A stretch of DNA of 64,000 nt from Picochlorum sp. 'celeri' (GCA_010909725.1 JAACMV010000024.1:806001-870000); one strand, 5' to 3'. Positions 40,289 through 51,806 are shown, counted from the first letter of the stretch. The notes: generated from the letters alone by a model not told the origin. Translations and numbers: made by a program.

Positions 40289-41905
40289 TTACGTAATACG
40301 AACATCACCATCTATTTCATCACCTCGTCCGACAATTTTCAGAGTCTCATTTGAATGTCCAAAAAGAAACTTCGTAGACAGGTGGCTGCAACCCCATAGG
40401 ATTAGGGTCCCCAACACTGTACACTCGTCACACAAATATCCCAGAGCTTCCTCTGATATGAGTCGACACCAGCTTACGTCCAATGACTCGAGGCTTTTCT
40501 TTCGGTATGCGACCAGAGCGTCGATAGCTGCACCAGTGAGGTGCTTCACCCCATTGAGATTTAACTTTTGAATCTCACAATGTTGGGCAAGTTGGGCAAC
40601 CGCATCATCATGGACCAAGGCACACCGTTTCAACGAGACTGACACAAGGTTGGGACAATTCTTTCCCATTTCAATCACACCTTTCGAAGAAATACTGCAA
40701 TGGTCCAACACAATAGTATCCAACTTTGGGTGGTGCAGCGAAAAGCGCTCGAGGCCAACATCAGAAAGTCCAGTACAATGGGCTACGGAGAGGCGTTTCA
40801 ATCCTTTCAATCCATCTAGCGCCCCACTTATCACCAGATCATCATTGAAATCTATAATACCATCTAACGAAATCGATTCCAACTGATCCAAACGCTTGCA
40901 TGCAGCCGAAAGGCAATTCCTTGGGATACCACAGCACCATGATATGTCTAACGAGTGTATCTTCGGAGCTACCTCTGGCAGCATCTCGACAACTCTGCCT
41001 TCTATTCTTGAACACTTTGGAATCCCAAAAATCTGCAACTCATGTGCCTTCTCGAGAAGCATGAGACACCCTGCATCTGTCAACCTATAGGCTCCTCCCA
41101 AAACAAGATGGGTTAGCCTTGACAGGTTTGCCTCCTCTGTCAAAGATTTCGCAACTGCATCCGTCATCCCTCGACCACATAATCCCATATGAATTGTTTC
41201 TAAAGATGGAGACTCAAATGCTTGCAATAGACCCTCCAAAAGAACGTCCTCTTCAATTCCTGAGCAATCAGGCACAGACAGCCATGAATTGACATGTTTT
41301 GTAAACAGCCTAAATGCATCGGGCGACATGCATCGACGCTTGCAGACCTCATCAGCCAATTGAGACCTAACATCGTCAGGTATCCCCCATAATGACTCAA
41401 CATATTCAATTAGTCGGGTCACGAGACCCAGACTAACATCCTTGAGTTTCTCTACACAGTCTCCATGACGAGGCCCTGACAATGGATCCCTCGACGGCTT
41501 CCATCCTTCATAGGCATAGGTACTTTTCTTCTTATTATCTCGACCAGAGTTCATTATTTTTTCTTCCCTCTTTGCTTTTGCTTCAGAACGAGCATCCGCC
41601 AACTGAACTGCAGTTGACCAAGGCCCCAGACTCCGTGCATGCTCCCCACCAACATGCACATCATTTTCCATATTTCCTCCGTCACCCTCTCCGCCAGTGT
41701 CAAATGTGGCAAAGTGAGCAGCTCGTCTCCGCGCCACCTCCGCCATACTATCCTTCATTCGCTGCCGACGATCCTGAAGCTCTGCAGCTATTTGCTGGCC
41801 CTCATCATCATGTCTACGCTTCGTCCTCCCGCCATTTCCGTTCCCTGGACCAGTCGAAGGTCCTGGGATATCTTCTCCTTCTTCTTCTCTGATGTGCTGT
41901 CCCAT
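40289..41905 (-). CDS. Leucine-rich-repeat protein, Rad7/AMN1-like
   Basis: From the first ATG the product is 538 residues. The N-terminal 160 are charged and disordered, ending in STYAYEGWKPSRDPLSG. From about residue 240 there are ten or so Cys-containing LRRs of the F-box/AMN1 type (LTHLVLGGAYRLTDAGCLML; LKRLSVAHCTGLSDVGLERF; LESLDVSWCRLISEEALGYL). No F-box is seen in front. The organisation (disordered N-terminus, a helical lead-in with LADEVCKRRCMSPDAFRLF, then LRR-CC repeats) resembles yeast Rad7 and its plant homologues. Rad7 works with Rad16 in global-genome nucleotide excision repair as part of a cullin ligase. The repair role is inference; a generic AMN1-type LRR protein is the alternative. 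Confidence 0.6.
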   Translation of the reverse strand: MGQHIREEEGEDIPGPSTGPGNGNGGRTKRRHDDEGQQIAAELQDRRQRMKDSMAEVARRRAAHFATFDTGGEGDGGNMENDVHVGGEHARSLGPWSTAVQLADARSEAKAKREEKIMNSGRDNKKKSTYAYEGWKPSRDPLSGPRHGDCVEKLKDVSLGLVTRLIEYVESLWGIPDDVRSQLADEVCKRRCMSPDAFRLFTKHVNSWLSVPDCSGIEEDVLLEGLLQAFESPSLETIHMGLCGRGMTDAVAKSLTEEANLSRLTHLVLGGAYRLTDAGCLMLLEKAHELQIFGIPKCSRIEGRVVEMLPEVAPKIHSLDISWCCGIPRNCLSAACKRLDQLESISLDGIIDFNDDLVISGALDGLKGLKRLSVAHCTGLSDVGLERFSLHHPKLDTIVLDHCSISSKGVIEMGKNCPNLVSVSLKRCALVHDDAVAQLAQHCEIQKLNLNGVKHLTGAAIDALVAYRKKSLESLDVSWCRLISEEALGYLCDECTVLGTLILWGCSHLSTKFLFGHSNETLKIVGRGDEIDGDVRIT

Positions 41906-42197
41906 GCCTATGGCCAAGTGACATAAAAAGAGTCTTGAGAGGACGTGGGTGGGTATGCGCCCAAATCACTCAAGATTAACAGCAAATCAACTGCTACACA
42001 CTGTAACCCTCTCCGTTTCTGTTAAAAAATATGATGAAGAACAATTCGACGCATGGTATCACCAGCATGTGGTCCATGTTTTTCAAAACCTTCCGTATTT
42101 AAGTTCATCTTCAATTCGGACTTTCTTTTTGACGTATCACCCCAGCAAGACGTGGTGATCCTGCGTCTCGAAGACTGAAGTATCAAATTTGTCAAAA

Positions 42198-43668
42198 ATG
42201 GATCTGGAAAGGGTTTTTGTATACCTCTGTGGCATTCTTGCCATTTCCTGGGCAGGAGGGGTGCAGGCATTGTATGATCCCTCTGGACCTGTGACCGATC
42301 TGACTCCGACGACGTTTGATTCAAAGATCAAACAGGGTGTCTGGATGGTTGAATTTTATGCCCCTTGGTACGATGCCTGGTAACTCTGTTTGATAATGTG
42401 ACTGCGTGCTGGATTTCTCAAGACGCTTGTGTGTCTCTACAGGTGTGGTCACTGTCAGCAGCTCAAGCCTGAATACGTTAAATTGGCCAAGGCACTTTCC
42501 GGAGTTGTCAAGGTGGGCGCTGTAAACGCTGATGAGCATGGCGAGCTTGCTCAGCGATACCAAATTAAAGGGTTCCCGACGATCAAACTCATGTACAGTG
42601 ATGCATCTGGAAAGATCAAGGCAGTTGACTACACTGGAGGTAGGACAGCATCTGATATGGCATCTTGGGCTATGAGTCAGGCGAATAAAATTGTTTTGGG
42701 ACGTTTGGGACAAAAGAGTTCTTCCTCCTCTTCTCGATCGGGAGGTAGTACGAGCGGATTTTATGCCGGAAGTGATGTGATTGATTTGACAGACTCAAAC
42801 TTCCATTCTCTCGTCACAAAAGGGGATGATATGTGGTTTGTTGAATTCTACGCCCCATGGTGTGGACATTGCAAAAATCTCAAGCCACATTGGGTTGGAT
42901 TGGCAGGGTCTGTCAGAGGGAAAGTAAAGGTTGGTGCAGTGGACTGTACGCAGCATCAGCAAACATGTTCAGAGTATGGTGTGCAAGGATTCCCTACCAT
43001 CAAGTTCTTTGGATCGAACAAGGATCGCCCAGAGGATTATAATGGTCCACGTGAGGAAGGTGATTTGGTGAATTTTGCCAACGATAAATGGTCTAGAAAT
43101 CAGCCTCCTCCAGAGGTTCGTGAGCTGACAGATGCCAATGTGTGGGTGGATCATTGCCTGGGTGATGGCCAGGACGCTGCGCCGAAGCAGATTTGTCTTG
43201 TAGCGTTCCTTCCACATATTTTAGATTCTAAAGCAGATGGAAGGAATAGATATATTTCAATGTTGAAGGAGATTTCCCTTTCATACAAGGAGCGACCATT
43301 TTCATGGTTCTGGGTGCAGGGAGCAGCGCAGAGCAACCTTGAAGAGGCCCTCGGCGTCGGGTACGTTGTCATACCATTGCATTACGTTTTGAGTACGATT
43401 TTGAGTGTCATCATGTGTTCATTGCAGGGGATACGGATATCCAGCATTTGTTGCATTAAACCCAACAAAGGAAAAGTATGCATCACTGAAGAGTGGGTTT
43501 GAGAAGGAGCATGTCAAAGAGTTTATGGACAATGTGCGAAGAGGACAAGAGCCAGTAGTGTCAACATCGGGTGATATTAAAGAAATAAAGACGATTGATG
43601 CATGGAATGGGCAAGATGAAGAAGAGATCATGGAGGAAGAGTTTAGCCTTGAGGATCTTGGCTTGTGA
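42198..43668 (+). CDS. Protein disulfide isomerase, P5/PDIA6-like, without KDEL
   Basis: Three exons (42198-42367, 42443-43360, 43428-43668) give 442 residues, near the PDIA6 length. A signal peptide (LCGILAISWAGGVQA) precedes two thioredoxin domains, each with W-C-G-H-C; the first intron falls exactly inside the first active-site Trp codon. A b-type domain follows, ending with a helix and an acidic tail (EEEIMEEEFSLEDLGL). The layout a0-a-b with acidic tail is that of P5/PDIA6, an ER oxidoreductase that forms and rearranges disulfides. The normal KDEL/HDEL retrieval signal is absent and the frame stops cleanly, so ER retention must differ or the protein is secreted. Donors GTACGA and GTACGT. 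Confidence 0.93.
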
Positions 43669-43706
43669 TTGCGTCTTGCATGCTGCATATCGTTGTTCTT
43701 GCATCT

Positions 43707-43723
43707 TGTAAATTCAATTTACA
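43707..43723. promoter_or_regulatory. Palindromic, bidirectional TGTAAA polyadenylation motif
   Basis: TGTAAAT and ATTTACA form perfect 7-bp arms around three bases, placing a TGTAAA motif on both strands between two convergent genes (stops at 43668 and 43787). Confidence 0.6.
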
Positions 43724-43786
43724 GACTAATATAATATAATAAGGCGTCAAAGATCCTGTGGAGTTTGACTAACAACTATGAAGCAT

Positions 43787-44484
43787 TTAGAAAAGGCCCT
43801 TCTTCTTCTTTGGAGCAGCCTTTTTCCCAGCAGCGGTCTTTGGCACATCTCCGCTTCCACCGTAGAATGGAGTATCTTTCAAGGCAGTCTCATATCCAGC
43901 ATACCCACGGGAGTCCTTGGCAGATGCTTCGGCCATGAACTCAGAGAATCCTGGGTCGATGGCATTCAATGCAAAGTATCCTCCAACAACTGCAGCAACT
44001 GATACTGGGAGGGCAAGCACCTTGATATCAAAGGCATCTGGGTCACCAGCGTTCTGGTTTTTGCGTGGCGCCTTTGTTGCAGAGGATGAAGTCTTCGCAG
44101 CAGGGGCTGGTTCAGTTCCCTTGACAAAGTTCTTCACTTCTGGTTGCTGAAGGACGACTTTGGCCTCTGCGGCTGGAGCAGATACCAAAAGAGTGGCGGC
44201 AGCAAATCCAGACAGGAGAGTTTTCGTGACGGTAATTGCGGCGTTTTCCTCTGCAAATGCACCAGACGACATTACAACTTGTGGATAATGTGCTCATCTC
44301 AGTGAAGCGCAATGCGCCACAATGCTGTGGCGATCAACCCCGATCGGCGACCAACATATAAAAATCAGATTGAAAATAGCATATACGCACTTTGGGCGGA
44401 AGCAACCACGGATACTCTTCCGCGCTGTGGTCCAGCAACCCTCTGTGGGGCAGCAACAAAGGACTTTTGGATAGTAAGCTGCAT
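43787..44484 (-). CDS. Plastid-targeted membrane protein, unknown family
   Basis: Two exons (44391-44484 and 43787-44250) give 185 residues. The first exon encodes a typical chloroplast transit peptide (MQLTIQKSFVAAPQRVAGPQ, then RVSVVASAQ). The second starts with a thylakoid-transfer-like hydrophobic segment ending in an Ala-x-Ala site (LLVSAPAAEA). The mature part has a Lys/Ala-rich linker, one membrane helix (VLALPVSVAAVVGGYFALNA), then DPGFSEFMAEASAKDSRGYA and a basic Lys tail. This suggests a small thylakoid or envelope protein of a photosynthetic cell. The C-terminal block looks conserved in style, but I cannot name the family. Donor GTGCGT; the 140-nt intron is longer than most here. 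Confidence 0.7.
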
Positions 44485-44751
44485 TTTAACGATGATCCCG
44501 AAAATTACAGTAATAAGACTATATAATTGTTGATTGACAGGCAAGATGGCCTGAATCATGGTTGTACGTGGTTCTCGCGATGTTGGTTTCGATGCGTCGT
44601 CGCCAGCGAAAGATGCTCACACCCACCGTCAGGCAGTGTCTTTGACTGGGCCGTATGACTGGCTCTCTCACCCATCTTGGTGCTCTCAGTATGGCTTGTT
44701 CATATCCCATCGCCGGATCGATCGGTGGCTTTCCAGTGGCCATACACTGGA

Positions 44752-46452
44752 TTACGTGGTTGAAGATGGTACCCATATACAATGGACAAGACCGGCGGCA
44801 TTTCCATACGCAAGCCACTGCCCTTTTGCCTGAGAGCGACTAGCTGGTCGTTTGGAAAACTTGAGGCACAATATCGCCTGCGCTATATCAGTCATCTCGC
44901 CCATCGTCTGCTTCATTGCCTCCTTCCTATCGCCTGCCCTTCCGCTCGAAAGACCCCCGAAAGGCTTCCATTCCATCAAATCTCGCGTGCTTTTGATACA
45001 GAATGTGTTCTTCCCTTCACACCATAACCCAACCAGAGGCATGTGTGGAGTATCCTGTCGACGCTTTGATGCATATATATACTTTGAATCATGCATGATA
45101 CCTACAACGCCATCCTCCCCTGCATACGCTATCGTTTCATTCTTTTCCGACGTCAACACCGATGGCTCCGATGCATCAATTGCCCACATTGCCCCTGGAA
45201 GGCTCCCTCTCCATGTAATCAAACTAATCGGTCGACCAGACTTTAATTGGCGTTTCATCGCCTCTGGTTCCATCAAAAATCCCCTCACAGTACCATCTTC
45301 CAGCGCCATCATGATTCCCAAAGGATGACACGTCCAACACATGTCTTGGATGGTAAACGACGTCCCTGTCTTTACAGAGACACGCGGGTGGTATTCATGT
45401 CTCGAATCCCAAATATTCAAAACACTTTCATCACCGACTGTTGCAAACGCATATCTCTCTATCCCTTCTCCTTCACACGCAGCATCGCGATGACTCGAGG
45501 CCGTGTTGCTACACGATGGGAACCACAAAGCTGCTGACAGCGGCAACACATCGGATGGGAAATATTGAATTACCTTCATGCTGATTCCCTTCATACCACC
45601 CTCCTGTTCATCTATAATCTTTATGATAGACACACATCCATCCTGATACCCAACCAAGAGGAGATCATAGGGCGCATGAGGCAGCCAATCCACCGTGCAT
45701 GGAAGGCTCCCATCCACATGACCAGCTGGCACCTCTGCAATCGGATCCACAGCATACATGGACGGAGCACACTCCTCACCAATCCTTGTATTCTTTGGAA
45801 CATCCCATACACAAACCCTTCCATCCCCCAAAACAGCAGCAAGCAACCCTATTCGCCCATCCACCATACTCTCCACCGCTGGACACCAGCACACGGACCA
45901 TGTCACGCCACCCTCATGCATAATAGCCATCTCCACCTCTGGAACAGTACGTGTATTTTTGATACTCTCATCCTTCACCCTCCACACCTGAATCGACGCT
46001 TCCCCATGATACGCCCGACCAAACTCATGCACATGCTGTCCTCTGGGATGGCATCCCACAGCCAAACATGTCGTCTCCTCATCATACGGAGACCAGTCCA
46101 TTGTCCACACCATCCCACCACAGTCCATCAAATATGAGGGAACCTTATTCTTCTTACAGGTGATCATACCACCGTGAACAGATGCCAAGGGCTCCAGCTC
46201 AACCGTCGAACTAGGACCCACCCGAACAGTCTTTGTAGTATTCTCCTCCCCATCTATATCCTCATCCAATCTATCCCTACAGACAAAAATTCAAATACAA
46301 CATCTGATCACGATGGAAGAGAGGTATCGTTGTGTCTTGTATTCATTCAGTGTCAATTTAAAACACGAAACCCACCTCTTCAGCAAAGACACTCGACAGG
46401 CCTCCCACGTATCATACCCCCGAGGCAGAAACAAAGAATTCTCAGTACTCAT
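44752..46452 (-). CDS. WD40 protein resembling TFIIIC subunit GTF3C2/TFC6
   Basis: Two exons (46376-46452 and 44752-46276) give 533 residues; the first exon opens MSTENSLFLPRGYDTWEACR and is needed because the main frame lacks an ATG. Seven weak WD-type blades are visible: MVWTMDWSPYDE, VTWSVCWCPAVE followed by IGLLAAVLGDGRVCVWDVP, PCTVDWLPHAPYDLLLVGYQ, FTIQDMCWTCHPLG, and a last blade WLAYGNAAGLVHCI. The V-x-W-C-P and L-L-A-x-x-x-x-D-G-x-V-x-V-W/F-x-V-P pattern and the A-G-L-V-R-C type ending resemble GTF3C2/TFC6, a TFIIIC module binding the B box of tRNA genes. Donor is GTGGGT. Another WD40 scaffold cannot be excluded. Confidence 0.62.
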
Positions 46453-46670
46453 ATTACTTCTAATTATTTGAGGATGCCATGCTACTCCTTGGGGCAATCA
46501 CTTGTCACCGTGGTATTCAAATTCTATTGCATTTTATTTCCGTACTCGGCCATTTAGTACAAACATATGGGCCCCATGCATGGGGTCTTTTGAATTCAAC
46601 ACGTTGTTCTTCACAATTAATATCCATACTAGTAGTAGTGGTAGTAAAGGAGACGAGAAAGATCAGGACG
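46453..46670. promoter_or_regulatory. Bidirectional promoter between WD40 and mTERF genes
   Basis: 218 bp separate two divergent start codons. A short AGTAGTAGTGGTAGTA run occurs; no recognised site is seen. Confidence 0.4.
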
Positions 46671-47478
46671 ATGGCCTTCTCGTGGACGGCATGCCATGCT
46701 GCCTTGAGACCTCACAGAGCAGCAGTACACGTCTATGCCGAGTCCAAATCTGATAGAAAAAGCACTGGACTATTACGATCAGGTTTGTTTCCTTGCTAGT
46801 ATAGATATAAACGCAATTCAAGAAAGAACCATGGCTATTATTGTGACGAGTACCATGCAGCTTTGAAAGGATCCCCAAAGGGCTCAAATTTGACAGCTAT
46901 ATCCTTGGCGAATCGACTAAAGGACCTCGGTATTACACAGGAACCAGAAATCAGGAGAATTGTGGACATTATGACAAATCCAAACTCTCTCTATGGTACT
47001 AAAAGTGGTCGGCAACCAGTCAATCCATATGTATGTGGTTGAATAATACAAACTTTCATCATCATCATTGATTGATCTGTATGAAAGAATACTAATCCAA
47101 GACACAACAATGATTTATTCTTTTTTTAAATAAAAGTTTCATTCATGTGTGTAGGCTAGGAATGTGAGCGTGAATGAAGTAGACCAGGTTGTTGGATATT
47201 TAACAGAAGAGGTGGGGTTTTCAAACACGAGTGTGCAGCAACTTGTGCAATCCTTCCCACAGATTCTGTGCTATTCAGTCGATGAGAGGCTTCGCCTCTT
47301 GGTAGACTATCTGGTTGAGTCTGTTGGTATTCCTCAGGATGATGTTCGAGCAATTCTTCTGAAACGACCCACTCTGTTTGGTCTTCAAAAGGGGCAGTTG
47401 GAGCAAATGTTGGGATTCCTGCTGAACAATGGAACACCAATGGAAGATATTATAGCCATGCTGGAGACAAGCCTGTAA
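46671..47478 (+). CDS. Small mTERF-family organelle protein
   Basis: Three exons (46671-46782, 46861-47030, 47155-47478) give 201 residues. The N-terminal 35 residues (MAFSWTACHAALRPHRAAVH) fit a plastid or mitochondrial transit peptide. The C-terminal exon carries mTERF helices: VNEVDQVVGYLTEEVGF, LVQSFPQILCYSVDERLRLL, VDYLVESVGIPQDDVRAIL and LKRPTLFGLQ, with the F/R-x-P-x-I/L-L signature twice. mTERF proteins bind organellar DNA or RNA and act in transcription, splicing or translation. With only two to three repeats it is much shorter than typical members, so it may be a reduced or specialised form. Donors GTTTGT and GTATGT. Confidence 0.78.
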
Positions 47479-47536
47479 GGATATCAGTAGTAGTAGTAGT
47501 CATAGTAGCGTCAATCCTTTGCATCTCAATGCAATA

Positions 47537-47606
47537 ACTTCAATTGAAGTCGTTGCAACGACAGTGCCATGATGGTCATCGTCGTTGCCATGCTTAATTA
47601 AGCATG
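47537..47606. repeat. Three tandem long perfect palindromes downstream of mTERF
   Basis: ACTTCAATTGAAGT (47537-47550), GTCGTTGCAACGAC (47549-47562) and CATGCTTAATTAAGCATG (47589-47606) are perfect palindromes of 14, 14 and 18 bp. GCAACGAC at 47555-47562 and GTCGTTGC at 47581-47588 also pair with each other. The spacer is otherwise AT-rich and lies between two genes on the same strand. Confidence 0.9.
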
Positions 47607-47764
47607 ATTTATAAACCGTAGTAGATAGTATTCCAAGTAGATGATATCACCTATTGTCAATATAAAAGAAGATCAGTGAATATATAGTGGTTTTGCCGGT
47701 CGCGTGACCACGGCGTGGTACTTTTTTTTTTCGAATGGAGACTATGCTTCGTGATTTTTAAGCA

Positions 47765-50700
47765 ATGGGGTTATTTTATACTTTCATTTTACTCTTTTAT
47801 ACCACAGTACTAGTTCAGAATGCTGCTGGGCAGGTGACACAGACACCTCAGGGGACGTGTCTCGTCTCTTTGACTGTTGACGAGGCCCAGTCAGATATTG
47901 CCCTCTCGAGCAATGTGGTCAGGCCTCTTCCGATCACATTTGAGATGTCAAATTCTGAATATGTAGCGCAAGGGATGCGCGGTAGTCTGGTGGCGGAGAT
48001 ACCAGGGCAGTGCCCCCAGTCGGGGGAGGAGTTGGCTGGGGCTTTGTCAACGGCCATGTTGAGCACCGGGGATGGAAGTTCTCTAGAGTATTATCCATCA
48101 AACGTCACGGTACGGTTGTTGATTTGATGATACGCAAGGGTGTTTCGTTGGTGGCATGTGACGCAAAAAACGATCATGATAATGGTGTGTAGTTTGTGGC
48201 GACAAATTTTGGGACAGAGACACAGCTGATTGATTTTGGGTTTGAAGCGTCTGTAGATGTATCCAAGATGGTGATGAATGCCATAGTGTCTAGTGGATAT
48301 GCTTTTAGTAAAAGTATTCTCGTTCCAGAGGGAGAAGATTTGACTGCTGTTGGACTGACAAGTGTGAGTACCAGTCCTGTAGAGGTGTCATACAGTGGGA
48401 ATGAAGTGGTTGTGAATATTACCCGGTTTAACATCACGCTCGATGCTCCGTATGAATCGGAAATTCGTCCGGATATTGATGGATTGAATGTATACAAGTT
48501 TTTGGGCCATGTGGTTCTTCGAGGGGTTGCTGGATGTGATACGTCTGCATGTTTGCCGAATGGGCGTTGTAGTGCAGATGAGGCTGGAGAGGCTGTGTGT
48601 GAGTGTGGGTGTGGATGGTCGGGTCCTAACTGCGCTGTGCCAAGTGGTTTTTGTTCCGAATTTGGCGGTATTACTCTATCTGGGGCTAGTAGCTGTCCAG
48701 CACAGGACACAAATGTACCATCACCACCAGCAGCAGCTGAGAGCAGTACAGATGCATGTAATTCGCAGTTTGAAATAGAAGATGAAGAGACTGGTGAATG
48801 TGTATGTAAAGAAGGGTGGGAGGGCCCGAGGTGCGAAGCGTGTAAGACTGATGGTGCATGCTCTGCATTGTTTGACGCTGAGGCCGAGTGTGGCACGTCC
48901 ATTGTGTATTCTACGGATACGGTGTTAAAATCGTATACGTGTTCTTTGGAAGATACTGGACTAGAAGATACGATTGTTCCGGGGACGTTTTATGTGACAT
49001 GCAATACAACGTCTCCAGGGGAGGATGGAAAACTGTTTGATGGAAGTTACTGCAAGGTGAATTTTGCCATGTTGGAGTATCCTGACAATCCCATCACATG
49101 CCAAGCGTCTCTCTGCGCATTCAAAGTGAATGAATCTGCTGTGAATTGTGAGACAACGTCGTGTTCGTGTGAGAGGGATTGTCCAGATTTGGATGGGATA
49201 TTTGCCAATATTCAGGGCAGACCAGCCTTGGTTGACTGTGATGAGAACAACATGTGTACCTTTGATATTGAAAACTTTTTCATCAAGTTGATTGCTCCGT
49301 GTGAAACGCGTGAATGTCGCGTGACAGGATACAAACTGTCGGAAGGAGAATTTACGATTAGTCGGAGTGAGTGGTTGGATCCATTTTTGGCTGCGTTGCC
49401 CCTGCTTGTCTTGGTGTCACTCAATGTCTTGCTGGTGGTGTTTTTGATACGGCATCGGTCTCTATATTTTCCCAGACACGATGGCGAAGATACTGCACCA
49501 AATCCTAACCTTGGCTGTGCTGGAGTCTCGTGTGGTGAAGAGGGAGTTTTAAGTTTTCAGGCATTGCATGTTGAGCTTGGATCAAGAACGCTTCTGCACA
49601 ATGTGACTGGGGATGCTCAGGTTGGTCGGGTGACGGGAATCATGGGACCGTCAGGCTCCGGTAAAACGACATTGATTTCATGTCTATCTCAGAGACAAGT
49701 ATCGGCGAATATATCCACGTCTGGGTCAGTCTCATTGGACCAGGTTCCTTTGAATGCCGCTCATGCAAGAATGATTGCATATTGTCCCCAAGATTCCTTC
49801 CTATTGCCTACATTGACAGTGTACGAAACAGTTTTGTACTCTGCAATCCTGAGATTACCAGCAAATACAACAACAGAGGAATGCCATAGAGTTACGCAAC
49901 AGACAATAGCGCGAGTAGGTCTCAACAATGTCAAGGAATCTTATGTGGGTGGATCAGAGCGTGTCAGAGGCATCTCGGGGGGTGAGAGGAAGCGTGTGTT
50001 AGTCGCTATGGAAATTGTCACGAACCCTCGAATCATTCTTTTAGACGAACCAACAAGTGGACTGGATTCATCATCAGCAAAAATACTTACCTTGACGTTG
50101 AAATCACTGGCATCCTCTGGTTGCATTGTCATGATGTCCTTACATCAGCCATCGCCCGCCATATTCCATCTTTTAGACAACCTGTTTCTGCTCGCAGAAG
50201 GGCATTGTATTTATAATGGGCCACCAGGGAAAGTAGAACAGTACCTTGAGGATCTCGGTCTCGTTCGACCAGAGGGAGAAGGCATTGCCGAGTACATGTT
50301 GGAATGTGCATCCAACCCTGACGCTGCAAGCAAAATGCGGTCATCCCCTGGTATGAAACGATGCTCGGATGACATTGAAAAGAACTCGGATATTGTGGAA
50401 AAGCAACCGGATCAAATTTCCGGAAAGATGCATGCCGCTTCGCCATCTCTTGCCACAGAGCTTGCAACACTTACATGGAGAAACAGTCTAGACCTCGTCA
50501 GAAATCCATCCCTGCTCATATTACACTGGCTGCTGTCACTAGGAATGGGTATATTTGCAGGATGTGTCTTTTTCCAAGTGGGTTTAGATACATCAGGAGC
50601 TCAGGACAGAGCTGGAGGCCTCATCTTTGCCCTCGCGTTTTTTGCCTTCACATCCTTGACAACAGTAGACTTGGTGTTCCATGAAAAGAGAATTGTCAAT

Positions 50701-51324
50701 CGAGAGGTCCACAGTGGATACTACAGGCGATGGACGTATGTTCTATCCAAGCTGTTGATTGATGGATTATATCTCCGCTTCTTACCAATTCTACTCTTCT
50801 CAGCACCATTTTATCCCATGATGGGCCTCCAGTCTGGCTCCTACAATGTGGCTCTCTACCTCATGACGCTTGGCACATTTGCTGTGACAGTCGGAGCCCT
50901 CTCGTTGGCCATTACATTTTTCAGCAGCTCATCAGGACAAGCTAGCTTCATCATGAACATCATTCTGCTCGTCTCCTTGCTCAACTCTGGCTTCTTTGTG
51001 AATGTAGAGGACATGCCTGCATGGGTCAGCTGGCTCCGCTACATCTCAGTCTTCTTCTACAGCTATTCTGTTCTCATAACAAACGAAGTCCTCTCTCTTC
51101 TTTTCAACTTTGTCGTGGAAGGATACACAGCAGTTGAAAATGTCCGTGGCGTGACATTCCTGCAGATTCTAGGCATAGATCCATTCAGCTCAACACACTT
51201 TGTCATCATTCTAGATTGCATGTATGTCCTGTTTGTACTCCTGGCACTTGTATGCAGCTACATTTCTGCCTCCACTGTATGTTCTTGGATCATTAGGCGT
51301 TTTAAAAAACGCCATAGTATGTAA
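47765..51324 (+). CDS. ABCG-family half transporter with EGF-like ectodomain
   Basis: Two exons (47765-48109 and 48193-51324) give 1158 residues. Order: signal peptide (MGLFYTFILLFYTTVLVQNA), an ectodomain of about 500 residues with EGF-like modules (CLPNGRCSADEAGEAVCECG; GECVCKEGWEGPRCEAC), and a membrane helix. The nucleotide-binding domain has Walker A GPSGSGKTTL, signature ISGGERKRV, Walker B IILLDEPTSGLDSS and switch His in SLHQPS. Six membrane helices in the usual ABCG order close the protein. Domain order NBD-TMD plus the long Cys-rich extracellular head matches the plant ABCG24/28-type subfamily. It should work as a dimer exporting lipid or wall precursors at the plasma membrane; substrate unknown. 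The stop overlaps a TGTAAT polyadenylation motif (51320-51325). Confidence 0.92.
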
Positions 51325-51806
51325 TAATAGTTCTCTCCTGATGAGGAAGAAGAGGCAATTCAAATTACCTGCCCCAAGATGAATTCTTCCTGATTTGTGG
51401 ATTTGTGGGTGGGGGGTCATTGTCATCCGGTTTTGATCCCCATTGTTCTCATCACATATCGCACACAATGCGCATAGATCTCATGAAAGTATATTTTAAT
51501 TGACATATTCCATTAAGAAAATCACGCAGGTATGCTTTCGATGGGTTTCCGAAACCCAATGTCGTCCTGATAAGGGATTCTTTCCATCTTGTTCATCGAT
51601 GCGTAATGGCTCTGTCGTATTCTTTTTTCTGCTATGAAATGATATTATTCAAGTAAATATTCCATTACATGGTAGGATTATTGCTGCGGCTGACGTGGGT
51701 TTATTTTCCTTGTGTTCGTAGGATACTAGGAGTGGCTATTTCTCATCTTTCTTCGATTGGAACGCACCCAAATAGTTCATATTGCTCATATCTAGTAATA
51801 TTGTTG
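51325..51806. other. Spacer after ABCG gene
   Basis: It holds a 17-nt hairpin with 7-bp perfect arms, TGGGTTT (51542-51548) and AAACCCA (51552-51558), around CCG. No gene or RNA is seen. Confidence 0.4.

Noticed and set aside
44519..44833. Overlapping frames on both strands (85 residues minus from an ATG at 44776; 91 residues plus from 44558) between the plastid protein and the WD40 gene.
   Set aside because: Neither has a recognisable domain or convincing composition, and they overlap each other and the WD40 3' end; most likely UTR sequence.
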